A stretch of 64,000 nt of DNA from Cytophagaceae bacterium (lineage in GTDB: Bacteria; Bacteroidota; Bacteroidia; Cytophagales; Cytophagaceae). Positions 35,736 through 43,810 of the stretch are shown one piece after another; positions within the stretch are counted from its first letter, which is position 1; each line of letters begins with the position of its first letter. The DNA lies in the NCBI GenBank assembly GCA_025455005.1, contig JALONH010000004.1:102834-166833 (forward strand), written 5' to 3'. Below the pieces are notes generated by a model, which worked only from the letters and a program-made list of their open reading frames with translations, did no database searches and was not told the DNA's origin. Made by a program: the position numbers and the translations under genes.

Positions 35736-36494
35736 ATGAAAGTAACGCCAATTGAAATTAGACAAAAAGACTTTACGAAAGTTTTTAGAGGATATGATAA
35801 AGAAGAAGTAGATGCCTATCTAAATTCTTTGTCAAAAGAATGGGAAAGAGTATTGGAAGATCATGCTCAGGTGAGTAAAAAAATGGAGTACGCAGAACGA
35901 GAAGTGGCTCGTTTGCGAGATGTAGAGGCGTCTTTATTAACAACAATAAAAAGTGCGGAGAGTACCGGGGCTAATATGATTGAACATGCTCAACGCCAAT
36001 CGGATTTATATTTAAGAGAATCCAAAATCAATGCTGAAGCAATGCTCACAGATGCTCGAACGAAAGCGAAGGCGTTATTAGAAGAGGCTGAAGAAGAGGC
36101 AAAAGGTATTGTGTCGGATTTAAAATCCGGTATACAAAGTTTAGAGTTGCAATATTCTGATTTGATGCATCGAAGAGATAACTTGCTTCGAGAGTTAACT
36201 ACTTTAGGTGAGAGTTTATTAGAACGTGTTCAAATAGAAAAATCAAAATCGGATACGGCTACTATTGAACAACGTTGGGAACAAGTAACCCAAAAGGCAA
36301 AACAAATTCGAACCGAAGCGCCACCCATCTTGGAGCGAACCGGTTCGTTATCCTTTGAACTTCCCTCAGTTCCTGCTGCACCCACAGAGAAAACAACGCA
36401 TGCAACTTCTACTCCACAACCCTCTTCTACAGACGGGATATCTTCCACTCCACCGACTACAAAAGAAGGAGACTCCTTTTTTGATCAGATCTAA
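35736..36494 (+). CDS. DivIVA domain protein
   Basis: 252 aa from ATG 35736; an 18-codon upstream extension would overlap the WD40 gene. The N-terminal DivIVA signature is clear (MKVTPIEIRQKDFTKVFRGYDKEEVDAYLNSL), followed by a long coiled coil (about 45-190) rich in A, E, K and R, and a disordered P/T/S-rich tail ending DSFFDQI. DivIVA proteins bind curved membranes and recruit division or polarity factors in Gram-positives. In Bacteroidota the role is not established. Gene position between a WD40 scaffold and folB gives no direct clue. Confidence 0.88.
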   Translation: MKVTPIEIRQKDFTKVFRGYDKEEVDAYLNSLSKEWERVLEDHAQVSKKMEYAEREVARLRDVEASLLTTIKSAESTGANMIEHAQRQSDLYLRESKINAEAMLTDARTKAKALLEEAEEEAKGIVSDLKSGIQSLELQYSDLMHRRDNLLRELTTLGESLLERVQIEKSKSDTATIEQRWEQVTQKAKQIRTEAPPILERTGSLSFELPSVPAAPTEKTTHATSTPQPSSTDGISSTPPTTKEGDSFFDQI

Positions 36495-36496
36495 AA

Positions 36497-36871
36497 ATGC
36501 CTATTGCACAATTATTTATTAACGGCTTGCGTTTTCATGCTTATCATGGAGTACACGCTTGGGAACAAGTTGCCGGAGGAGAATTCAGTGTAGACATTCA
36601 AGCCCAATTGAGCATTCCTTCCGGTGGTTATACAGATGACTTGAAAGAAACCGTCGATTACGAAAAGGTATATCAACTCGTAGCCCATCGGATGAATGTA
36701 CCGGTGAAATTAATCGAAACCCTTGCCCAAAATATTGCTATCGATTGTTTGAATACTTTTGCACTCATTCAAACCATTCGAGTTCAAGTCACTAAACAAG
36801 CACCTCCCATTGGCGGACCTTGTTCTTCCACTGCTGTTGAATTTACGCTGGATCGGGCATTGAACAAGTAA
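36497..36871 (+). CDS. folB: Dihydroneopterin aldolase
   Basis: 124 aa, full length. It cleaves 7,8-dihydroneopterin to 6-hydroxymethyl-7,8-dihydropterin plus glycolaldehyde in folate synthesis. Motifs are LRFHAYHGVHAWEQ (H-G-V/C), the D-tyr motif DLKETVDYEKVYQLV, LIETLAQNIA (catalytic Glu) and VQVTKQAPPIGG (catalytic Lys). Starts 2 bases after the DivIVA stop. Its last 29 bases overlap the convergent IscA-like gene. Confidence 0.95.
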   Translation: MPIAQLFINGLRFHAYHGVHAWEQVAGGEFSVDIQAQLSIPSGGYTDDLKETVDYEKVYQLVAHRMNVPVKLIETLAQNIAIDCLNTFALIQTIRVQVTKQAPPIGGPCSSTAVEFTLDRALNK

Positions 36872-37157
36872 AGCCTCTGGACTCGCTATCCGACTCAAAA
36901 TCAATTTGTAGTCCGGCTACGTATAGGAGATGTTTTTTTTCAATAAAGACAGTAATACCTTCATAGCTATATTGATTGTCTTGAACACCGGGTTTGTCAA
37001 ATCCAATTACGTAGCCCTGTCCGGAGCACCCACTTCCTTTAATCCCTACTCGTAATCCATATCCCGGAGGAATATTTTTCGTTTCGATGATGTTCTTAAT
37101 TTCATCTAAAGCGATAGAGGAGATGTGTATGGGTAAAATAGTTTTATGAAAATCCAT
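36843..37157 (-). CDS. HesB/IscA-like iron-sulfur carrier lacking the C-terminal CxC
   Basis: 104 aa. The A-type carrier core is present: ISSIALDEIKNIIETKNIPPGYGLRVGIKGSGCSGQGYVIGFDKP, in pieces, and FIEKKHLLYVAGLQIDF. IscA, SufA and ErpA bind Fe-S clusters with one cysteine in the GGCSG loop and two in a C-terminal CGCG motif. Here the end reads RGFTCSMPDPA, with a single extra cysteine and no CxC. The last 29 bases overlap the antisense folB 3-prime end, which would fit a truncated or diverged end. It may be a specialised, cluster-poor paralogue; function cannot be assumed. Confidence 0.8.
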   Translation of the reverse strand: MDFHKTILPIHISSIALDEIKNIIETKNIPPGYGLRVGIKGSGCSGQGYVIGFDKPGVQDNQYSYEGITVFIEKKHLLYVAGLQIDFESDSESRGFTCSMPDPA

Positions 37158-37243
37158 TCGAGAGAACTTGTCGTATTTTTTATCCTGAAATATATGTATT
37201 TTTGGAAAGTATAGTGTGAAAAGAAATTAAAAAATATAAACTC

Positions 37244-37768
37244 ATGGAACAAGTACTGTTAGATATTGTAAAAATTATTTTCCCGGCAGGATTGGTACTA
37301 TATGCCATGTATTTAGTGGTAAAGTCTTTTTTATCAAAAGATTTTGAAAAAAAATTAGTAGACATAAAAATTAAAAACAATGAAGTTATTCTTCCGGTTC
37401 GCTTGCAAGCATATGAACGTATTTGTTTGTTTTTAGAACGTATAACACCACATAATTTAATTGTACGTGTCAACGAACGTGGTATGAGTGCTCCTCAGTT
37501 GCAACAACGGTTGTTGGCTGAAATTAGAGAGGAATTCGCTCACAATATGTCGCAACAAGTATACATGAGCGACGAGTCTTGGTTGCGCGTAAAACAGACG
37601 ATGGAAGAAATCACGACACTGATTAATACCTCTGCTCAAGGTCTTAGTCCGGAACATTCATCGATTGATTTAGCTAAGGTGGTGTTCGATCGACTCATGC
37701 AATTACCTAACGATCCGGTACAACCTACACTGACGTTTATAAAAAATGAAATACGTCAGGTGATGTAA
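37244..37768 (+). CDS. DUF7935-like single-pass membrane protein
   Basis: 174 aa. An N-terminal helix (VLLDIVKIIFPAGLVLYAMYLVV) is followed by a soluble helical domain. That part contains LPVRLQAYERICLFLERITPHNLIVRV and LLAEIREEFAHNMSQQVYMSDESWLRVKQT, segments I associate with a conserved Bacteroidota family of unknown function (now DUF7935). It has no catalytic motif. Convergent with the NifU-like gene across an 87-bp gap that holds a 15-bp inverted repeat. Confidence 0.75.
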   Translation: MEQVLLDIVKIIFPAGLVLYAMYLVVKSFLSKDFEKKLVDIKIKNNEVILPVRLQAYERICLFLERITPHNLIVRVNERGMSAPQLQQRLLAEIREEFAHNMSQQVYMSDESWLRVKQTMEEITTLINTSAQGLSPEHSSIDLAKVVFDRLMQLPNDPVQPTLTFIKNEIRQVM

Positions 37769-37773
37769 ATAAA

Positions 37774-37843
37774 AGTATTAAGTATTATTTTGGAATAAAT
37801 ACAGAAAAGAACCGGTTATCTACTCGTTATAATACTTAATACT
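37774..37843. repeat. 15-bp perfect inverted repeat between convergent genes
   Basis: AGTATTAAGTATTAT (37774-37788) is the exact reverse complement of ATAATACTTAATACT (37829-37843), with 40 bases between. Each arm is itself a tandem of the heptamer AGTATTA. It lies between converging genes and could fold into a long stem on either transcript. It lacks a T-run, so it is not a standard terminator. Confidence 0.6.
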
Positions 37844-37855
37844 CCTAACATACTT

Positions 37856-38437
37856 TTACATATTCTCCGCTACTACTTCTGTAACTTCAGGAACCATTCG
37901 TTTCAATAAATTTTCAATTCCCGATTTGAGGGTCACGGTAGAGGATGGGCAACCACTGCATGAACCTTGTAGTTGAACTTTTACCACGCCGTTATCAAAG
38001 GAATGAAACGTTATAGCCCCTCCATCTTGTTCTACAGCCGGACGAATATATTCATCTAATACTACTTTGATTTTAGAGACTACTTCCGGTTCACCTTCAA
38101 CAGGTGCTGCGGTTTGAACTTGTTGCGGTATGGACTTAAATAAGGGTTTACCTTCTTCTAAATAGCCTTTGATTACAGAGCGTACCATTTGTTGTACTTC
38201 CATCCATTCAATGCCATCTGCTTTCGTAACGGTAACAAAATTAGCCGTCATGAATACTCGGCGTACGAAATCAAAACGGAACAAATCCAACACCATAGGA
38301 CAAGACTCTGCTGAGGATGGGGTTGCAAAATCCACGCTTCCTTCCGGAACGATTGTTTTATCTGTAACAAATTTTAATGTGTTCGGATTTGGAGTAGCCT
38401 CCAAATATATTTCTACCGGTTGTTTTATCGCTTCCAT
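37856..38437 (-). CDS. NifU family iron-sulfur scaffold or carrier (Nfu-type)
   Basis: 193 aa with two domains. The N-terminal Nfu_N domain spans about 1-90 (YLEATPNPNTLKFVTDKTI, RFDFVRRVFMTANFVTVTKAD). The C-terminal NifU-like domain spans about 115-190 (YIRPAVEQDGGAITF, VQLQGSCSGCPSSTVTLKSGIENLLK) with the cluster-binding CxxC. Nfu proteins bind and deliver 4Fe-4S clusters. A consensus promoter is upstream, so it is transcribed alone. The IscA-like gene is nearby but on a separate unit. Confidence 0.92.
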   Translation of the reverse strand: MEAIKQPVEIYLEATPNPNTLKFVTDKTIVPEGSVDFATPSSAESCPMVLDLFRFDFVRRVFMTANFVTVTKADGIEWMEVQQMVRSVIKGYLEEGKPLFKSIPQQVQTAAPVEGEPEVVSKIKVVLDEYIRPAVEQDGGAITFHSFDNGVVKVQLQGSCSGCPSSTVTLKSGIENLLKRMVPEVTEVVAENM

Positions 38438-38483
38438 AGGTATATAAGTTCAATATGCTCCTAATAGTTCCATTAGTTTTAAA

Positions 38484-38515
38484 CAAATGTACAATTTTAC
38501 TGACATCCCCCCAAA
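38484..38515 (-). promoter_or_regulatory. Bacteroidota-type promoter of the Nfu gene
   Basis: Reading the minus strand, TTTG (38515-38512), a 20-bp spacer and TACATTTG (38491-38484) match the -33/-7 consensus. The predicted start is near 38478, giving a leader of about 40 nt. Confidence 0.8.
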
Positions 38516-38534
38516 CGTCATTTTTACCTATTGG

Positions 38535-39449
38535 CTAGAATAAGACAGAACATTGAGCCATGAATCGCCATTTACTCATGGGTTGATCAATACCCGTATC
38601 CTGAATACCAACTACTTGAGCAGTAGCTCCTAAAATGATATTCTTATAGTACATGTCGTTACCAAGCGTGAAAAATAGAGCTTGACCTCCGGTTGCTTGG
38701 TTTTCAAAACCGTATTGGCTGTCTTCCCCTAATTTTTCAAAGAAAATGCCCGCATTAGGTAGCAAGGATATATTCATCCATTTTTTCCAGTAAAACAATG
38801 TCGATGCCCAGGTAAGTTGATTACCTAGTTGATATTCTAATTCATTTTCAAAATTATAATTAAAGGCAACATCATTATTCCAACCAAATCCTTTTAGACG
38901 AAGAGTGTATATTATGTTAGCACGCAGAGTATAGGCACCCGACCCAATTTGGAAAGGTAGAGGAAACATATTCTTAAACCGGTCGCGTTGCTGGTACTTT
39001 CCTGTTGGAAGTTTCACACCGGCACCTAGGATTAACGTTTGTCTCAGTTTTTTGTCTGTACTGTCTCCGGTATTTAATAGAAGATAATTTAATTGAAATG
39101 ACATATCTCCAATACTTTGTATGTTCTCAGTGGCATCTGTCTCTATTCTTTTGTAAAAAGAATAAGGTAGAAATCCAAACAACATCCAACGTTTACCTAA
39201 ATAAAGTCGAGTCCATAATTCAATAGTATTGAACCGATCCTCTAAAGCCATACCTGTAGATGTGGATGAGGCAGCTGAGTTATTATGTTCAAACACTCGA
39301 TAACGATAGCGAAGCCCAATAATATTTTTATTGAATTGTGGTAGAATACCCATGTAAGACGCTCCAGAGGAGCAACCACATACATCACATGAATAACTAT
39401 TGGTGACGTTTAGCCCAACAAGTAGTAGAATGAATATGATTCGTTTCAT
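38535..39449 (-). CDS. Outer-membrane transporter-like protein of the MbnP/MbnH operon
   Basis: 304 aa. The signal peptide (IIFILLLVGLNVTNSYS) is followed at once by a cysteine-rich start, CDVCGCSSG, and then by alternating aromatic strands (IIGLRYRYRVFEHNN, RWMLFGFLPYSFYKR, YTLRANIIYTLRLKGFGW) ending in F, as in beta-barrel proteins. The cysteine cluster could bind metal. It is the last gene of the cluster; its start overlaps the stop of the di-haem peroxidase gene by one base. A role in metal or substrate passage is inferred from this context only. Confidence 0.65.
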   Translation of the reverse strand: MKRIIFILLLVGLNVTNSYSCDVCGCSSGASYMGILPQFNKNIIGLRYRYRVFEHNNSAASSTSTGMALEDRFNTIELWTRLYLGKRWMLFGFLPYSFYKRIETDATENIQSIGDMSFQLNYLLLNTGDSTDKKLRQTLILGAGVKLPTGKYQQRDRFKNMFPLPFQIGSGAYTLRANIIYTLRLKGFGWNNDVAFNYNFENELEYQLGNQLTWASTLFYWKKWMNISLLPNAGIFFEKLGEDSQYGFENQATGGQALFFTLGNDMYYKNIILGATAQVVGIQDTGIDQPMSKWRFMAQCSVLF

Positions 39450-40489
39450 TACGGTTCCTGAAATAATGGATTATTCACGAATGAATAATCGGTGAGTGTA
39501 TGTAGAAACGAAATTATTTTTTGTTTCTCATCTTCTGTTAGAGGGATACCTAGTATTCCATTGGATTTTAATATTGGGTCTAAAGTAGGGCTATCTTGTA
39601 CTCCTTCGGAATAGTGATTTAGTACTTTTTCTAAAGTATTAAATCTCCCATCATGCATGTAAGGTCTCGTTAACGCTATATTACGTAGGGATGGTACCTT
39701 AAATTTATTTCGATCACTTTCTTCTAGAGTAATTTGCATCCTACCTGTTTCAATTCCATTGGGTTTTAATCCGTTATTTCTGAAACTTCCATCTGTAGTC
39801 AATATCCCGGAATGACAAGCACTGCATTTTGCATTAAATAATTGCATACCTTCTATTTCTCGAGTTGAAAGTGCTGTTGTATTTCCTTTTACATAACTAT
39901 CATAAGCAGAATTCGAAGACACCATCATTGTCATAAATTGAGCATATGCGTAAAGCATTTGTTGGTCCGTAATGGGTGTAGATTTAAAAACTTGATTAAA
40001 CTGATCTCTATAAGACGGTTGTCGATTTAATTTAACAAGAATATTTTTTAGTGACTCATTATGCTCCACCGGATTTGTTAATGGGGCAACTGGTAAGACT
40101 TCAATATGATTAATACCACCATCCCACATAAACGAGTTCATCCATGCAGTATTTTGAATTGGTGGTGCATTGCGTGTTCCAAATAACCCATTAAATCCAT
40201 GACTTGTTGGATGGTCTAAATTAGCAAATGCTGCAAAAGATTGGTGACAGGTGCCGCATGAAATAGTACTGTCTTTTGAGGTAATAGGATCGTAGAATAA
40301 TCTTCTTCCTAACTCAAAACCTTCTTTCGTTATGGGATTATTTGGTGTCCCAGAGTAAATGGGAGCAGGAAAATGAGAAGGAACCACAAAGCCCGGGAAG
40401 GTGCTTTGTGGTTCAGGTGTTTCTTGATTACAACTATAGTGAAGGAAAACTATAGTTAGCCATAAACCTATTTTCTTTAATTTATCCAT
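39449..40489 (-). CDS. Di-haem cytochrome c peroxidase family protein (MbnH/MauG-like)
   Basis: 346 aa. A lipoprotein-type signal (IVFLHYSCN) is followed by a di-haem peroxidase fold with two haem c sites, CGTCH at 78-82 and CSACH at 222-226. Other family features are LGRRLFYDP, APPIQNTAWMNSFMWDGG, KVPSLRNIALTRPYMHDGRF and ILKSNGILGIPLTEDEKQKIISFLHTL. MbnH, in the same superfamily, oxidises a tryptophan of its partner MbnP to make a copper site. The neighbour upstream here is MbnP-like, so that reaction is the leading hypothesis. Classical cytochrome c peroxidase remains an alternative. Confidence 0.88.
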   Translation of the reverse strand: MDKLKKIGLWLTIVFLHYSCNQETPEPQSTFPGFVVPSHFPAPIYSGTPNNPITKEGFELGRRLFYDPITSKDSTISCGTCHQSFAAFANLDHPTSHGFNGLFGTRNAPPIQNTAWMNSFMWDGGINHIEVLPVAPLTNPVEHNESLKNILVKLNRQPSYRDQFNQVFKSTPITDQQMLYAYAQFMTMMVSSNSAYDSYVKGNTTALSTREIEGMQLFNAKCSACHSGILTTDGSFRNNGLKPNGIETGRMQITLEESDRNKFKVPSLRNIALTRPYMHDGRFNTLEKVLNHYSEGVQDSPTLDPILKSNGILGIPLTEDEKQKIISFLHTLTDYSFVNNPLFQEP

Positions 40490-41286
40490 TAATTATGAAC
40501 GTGATCTAAAGAGAACATATTCTTATAGTTATTGGAAATTTTAACTGAGTTAGCGTTTGGCATGTGAACCGTTTTTAACCCATGAATACTAATCTCTTCC
40601 GGATTATTAAATAAGTTTTCAATATCAACATGTAAGTGCATAGAAGACTGAGCTCCATTGGCAACACGAGCGTAACCTGAATGTGGTACGGTCAAGGATA
40701 TAGTTTGTAGTCCTTTAAATGTTCCACTGAATCCACCTACATGGTAAACAAATTTACCTGAAGTACCATCATTATCATTTTCATATTTACCTTCACCCAT
40801 AAAGAAGATATACCCAGTACTCCAAGACCAAAACATTCCATTGGAAGGTGCTAATGCCCCTGTTTGTGCACCAGAAACATTGCGTGTGCTATCTACCCCC
40901 AAAACAAATTCAACTGTGGTATAATCACCAACAGGAATTCCACTTATGTATAAATCAGTGTTTGTTGCATCCGGATTTAAGTCGATAATATGATAGCTCT
41001 CTGGTTCTGCATATACCGTCCCATCCGCTTTTTTGAATTTGATATTGCTAACATAGTAACGAAGTTTGTAAAAGCTTAAGCTGTCGCCATAAGAATTTTT
41101 ATAATGAAAGACGTTCGTATCTAATGCAAAGGATTCCCCTTCAAACATATGGTCAAATTTTAGTTTGATAGTACCGGTTGCTTGTACTGGTGCAGGTACA
41201 GGATCATCATCATTTTTATCTTTACAGGAAGAAAAAGAAATAGATAGAGATAATATTATCGATAGTTTAAGAATTAAATTTTTCAT
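40489..41286 (-). CDS. MbnP family copper-binding lipoprotein
   Basis: 265 aa. The signal ends in a lipobox (SISFSSC), so it is a lipoprotein. MbnP-like features are LKFDHMFEGESFALDT, LSFYKLRYYVSNIKF, ESYHIIDLNPDATN, SGIPVGDYTTVEFVLGVDSTRN, MFWSWSTGYIFFMGEG and the final MFSLDHVHN. In studied MbnP proteins a Trp in a WSW-like region becomes kynurenine and helps bind Cu(I). Here SWSTGYIF is the candidate. The stop overlaps the start of the di-haem gene by one base (TAATG-type coupling), which strongly links them. Confidence 0.85.
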   Translation of the reverse strand: MKNLILKLSIILSLSISFSSCKDKNDDDPVPAPVQATGTIKLKFDHMFEGESFALDTNVFHYKNSYGDSLSFYKLRYYVSNIKFKKADGTVYAEPESYHIIDLNPDATNTDLYISGIPVGDYTTVEFVLGVDSTRNVSGAQTGALAPSNGMFWSWSTGYIFFMGEGKYENDNDGTSGKFVYHVGGFSGTFKGLQTISLTVPHSGYARVANGAQSSMHLHVDIENLFNNPEEISIHGLKTVHMPNANSVKISNNYKNMFSLDHVHN

Positions 41287-41420
41287 ATTAGTTGTTTTAT
41301 TTTTTTTAAATAATAGAATGATGAAAACCGTAGGGTATTCTTGTATAAAAAAATACCAACGACCTTTGATTCAAATTATAATCAAATCAATGGAAAATGT
41401 TCTCAATAAAATAAGGCAGA

Positions 41421-41801
41421 CTAACTGCAGGGGGGGTATTCTATTTCTTTTGAAAAATCTTTCACATTTCCATCGCTAGAGGGAATTGGAAAAGGAGCGG
41501 TGAACTTTTGATATGTATTGAAACTAATATATAATATAGGTTCTAAAAAATAAACAAGTTTATAAAAATTGTCATCTATTCTATTATTAGCATCGGGAGA
41601 AGTTTCGGAATAATCTGTTTTCTTAAGTTGCTTCTTTAAGAAACAGCTACCCTTACAAGTAGATTCTTTATCAAATCGATTTTCACAAAGAGCTGTAGCT
41701 ATTTCTTTTTCATTCCATTTAAAATAAACAACCGTCCCCATTTTCAATGCTATAGGCAAAGAGAATAGTATAAGTAAAAGAATGGAAACGGATTTTTGCA
41801 T
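41421..41801 (-). CDS. Small exported cysteine-containing protein upstream of mbnP-like gene
   Basis: 126 aa from ATG 41801. An N-terminal hydrophobic segment (SVSILLLILFSLPIALKMG) is followed by KWNEKEIATALCENRFDKESTCKGSCFLKKQLKK, in which C-x9-C-x3-C looks like a metal-binding site. The C-terminal half is polar. Similar LCENRxxPxxxCxGxCYLxKQL proteins accompany metal genes in Bacteroidota, from memory. A 134-bp gap separates it from the MbnP gene on the same strand, so co-transcription is likely but not certain. A C7 tract sits at the very 3-prime end of the gene. Confidence 0.7.
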   Translation of the reverse strand: MQKSVSILLLILFSLPIALKMGTVVYFKWNEKEIATALCENRFDKESTCKGSCFLKKQLKKTDYSETSPDANNRIDDNFYKLVYFLEPILYISFNTYQKFTAPFPIPSSDGNVKDFSKEIEYPPCS

Positions 41802-41804
41802 ACA

Positions 41805-41812
41805 CAAATGTA
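41805..41812 (-). promoter_or_regulatory. -7 box three bases before the start of the metal cluster
   Basis: The minus strand reads TACATTTG, an exact TAnnTTTG, followed by TGT and the ATG at 41801. Transcription would begin at or inside the start codon. A TTGG lies about 21 bases further upstream as a weak -33 element. Confidence 0.55.
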
Positions 41813-41865
41813 CGGTCAAAGTATTCTAATATCCAACATAAATTTAAAAAAACTATAATGATAGA

Positions 41866-42543
41866 CTAGTTATCGCTTAAAGCTCTTAACAAGGGCTTAT
41901 CCAACGGTGTCCAAAGGCAAGTTCTGATTCCACTTTCTTTGCATCCTTTATTGATCCAACTATTACAAGAGGTAAAGAGGCTGTAAGTTCCATTAGCGTC
42001 ATAAAAGGATCCATTGTAGTAAAGGGTGTTAAATGGAATCGGTTGGAGTTTACCTTCACTATTCTGTTGGAAAGAATTTTTGATGTAAGAGCATAGTTGT
42101 TGATATTCCCAATTCGAAACTGTGACACCTTGACATAAATCATTTTCCGAAGGTATTTGATGGATGAAATCAATATGTATAGCTGTAGTACTTAATCCAA
42201 AAGCGGCTTCGAAAGCTGTAGAAAATGTTAAATCATCCCATGTAGGGGTATTCAAATAAAATCCTTTATCTCCCCATCCTATACTAATATATTGACAATG
42301 TGGTGGAATATCTGGAATAAAGTCATTCCAATTCATTAAAGTGGTTTTAACTGGGACTACAAAATCGGTGTGTACTCCATTGGATGATAAAAAGACAGGA
42401 ATTCCATTGGGAGTAGAGTTGAATTGTATATTGTATGGAATATTGGAGAATATAAAAACACAAAGAAGATAAATTCCTGTAAATAGTAACATACCTAGGA
42501 GTAATCGTTTCATCCATCGCCATACCAAAGAATATTTTTTCAT
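41866..42543 (-). CDS. TIGR02117/DUF2459-like protein
   Basis: 225 aa. One membrane helix (MKRLLLGMLLFTGIYLLCVFIF) is followed by an exported domain. That domain shows IPVFLSSNGVHTDFVVPV, YISIGWGDKGFYLNTPTWDDLTFSTAFEAAFGLSTTAIH and SLFTSCNSWINKGCKESGIRTCLWTP, as in the family TIGR02117 (DUF2459). A conserved H and C suggest a papain-like hydrolase fold, but no activity is known. It sits 4 bases after the symporter gene on the same strand. Confidence 0.8.
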   Translation of the reverse strand: MKKYSLVWRWMKRLLLGMLLFTGIYLLCVFIFSNIPYNIQFNSTPNGIPVFLSSNGVHTDFVVPVKTTLMNWNDFIPDIPPHCQYISIGWGDKGFYLNTPTWDDLTFSTAFEAAFGLSTTAIHIDFIHQIPSENDLCQGVTVSNWEYQQLCSYIKNSFQQNSEGKLQPIPFNTLYYNGSFYDANGTYSLFTSCNSWINKGCKESGIRTCLWTPLDKPLLRALSDN

Positions 42544-42547
42544 CCGC

Positions 42548-43810
42548 TTATCCGGTCTCTTTTTCCCCTAAAGCTACTGCAGCAGTAGCATCCCCTGCTA
42601 CATTAATAACAGAACGGTACATATCCAATAGTCGATCCGGAGCTAATATAAAAGCTAAGGCTTCTACAGGTATTCCTACGGATTGTAATACTATAATCAT
42701 CGTTATCATGCCTGCACCGGGTACACCTGCAGCTCCCACTGATGCTAAGGTACAGGTAAAGATAATTGTAATTAATTCTGCCATTCCTAATTCAATTCCC
42801 ATGACTTGCGCAATGAATAGTGTAGCTACTGCCTGATATAACGCGGTGCCGTCCATATTAACCGTGGTACCCAATGAGAGAATAAAATGAGCGGCTGCTT
42901 TAGGGATTTTAAATCCATCTACTACACACCGCATCGTTACAGGTAATGTAGCAACACTTGAGCTGGTGCTAAATGCGGTTAGAAATGCCGGTTGCATAGT
43001 TTTGAAAAAGAATCGATAGGGCATACGACCTAAACCATAAACAATCGATGGATACAAAAGGAAGAGAATGATGCTCAAGCCTATAGCAACCGTCAGCATA
43101 TACAGCAATAGGGATAAGAGTATATTCCAATCCAACTGAATGGATGCCATTAACGCAAAGACACCAAAGGGTGCTACAGCCATGATGTAATTCACCACCT
43201 GCAATAAAATCTGTTGTATACTTTCTAACAACTGTAGGGTAGGTTGAATAGTAGTAGGGGGTAGTTGTGCAGCGGCAGCTCCAAAGAGAATAGAGAAAAG
43301 CACGACAGACAACATCATACTATTTTGAGTGAATGCGTAAAAAATATTAGAAGGAACCCATTGAACTACTAAACTTAAAAAACTATCCCCCACGTTTTGT
43401 TTCATTTCTATCGCCTTGGATACGTCCATGGCATAGGTCTTGGTTAACTCCACTGCAATATCAGACGATACCACTGCACCGGGTTGTATCCAAGAGGCCA
43501 AGGCTATACCGATTGTAGTTGATGTAATACACGTAAACGCAAAAAGTAGAAGTGTACGTAAAGATAATGGGGCTAAACTGTTTTCCGTCCGCATGCCTGC
43601 CACTCCACTGATGAGGGATGTCAATAACAATGGAATGGCCATCAATTGTAACAATCGGATGAAAATTGTTCCAAAGGGTTTGATGTACGTTTGAGTAAAA
43701 TAAACCCCTGATGGAATTTGATGTGCCGCTACACTCACGATTAACCCCAGGAAAATCCCTAAGATAATTTTCCAATGCAGGTCTAATCGAGGAAATAGTT
43801 TAGGCGTCAA
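42548..43810 (-). CDS. Dicarboxylate/amino acid:cation symporter (DAACS family)
   Basis: 420 aa with about eight membrane helices and two hairpins. Family motifs are [13 protein letters not shown] (hairpin 1; SSSAATLP in many members), [23 protein letters not shown] (the NMDGT sodium/substrate site) and [17 protein letters not shown] (hairpin 2). It imports glutamate, aspartate or C4-dicarboxylates with sodium or protons. Substrate specificity is not readable here. The gene starts at 43810, overlapping the end of aroC (43800) by 11 bases, an unusual functional pairing. Confidence 0.92.
   Translation of the reverse strand: MTPKLFPRLDLHWKIILGIFLGLIVSVAAHQIPSGVYFTQTYIKPFGTIFIRLLQLMAIPLLLTSLISGVAGMRTENSLAPLSLRTLLLFAFTCITSTTIGIALASWIQPGAVVSSDIAVELTKTYAMDVSKAIEMKQNVGDSFLSLVVQWVPSNIFYAFTQNSMMLSVVLFSILFGAAAAQLPPTTIQPTLQLLESIQQILLQVVNYIMAVAPFGVFALMASIQLDWNILLSLLLYMLTVAIGLSIILFLLYPSIVYGLGRMPYRFFFKTMQPAFLTAFSTSSSVATLPVTMRCVVDGFKIPKAAAHFILSLGTTVNMDGTALYQAVATLFIAQVMGIELGMAELITIIFTCTLASVGAAGVPGAGMITMIIVLQSVGIPVEALAFILAPDRLLDMYRSVINVAGDATAAVALGEKETG

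Noticed and set aside
41421..41440. C7 homopolymer at the end of the 126-aa protein as a phase-variation site
   Set aside because: Slippage would only alter the last few residues, so a switch function is unlikely.
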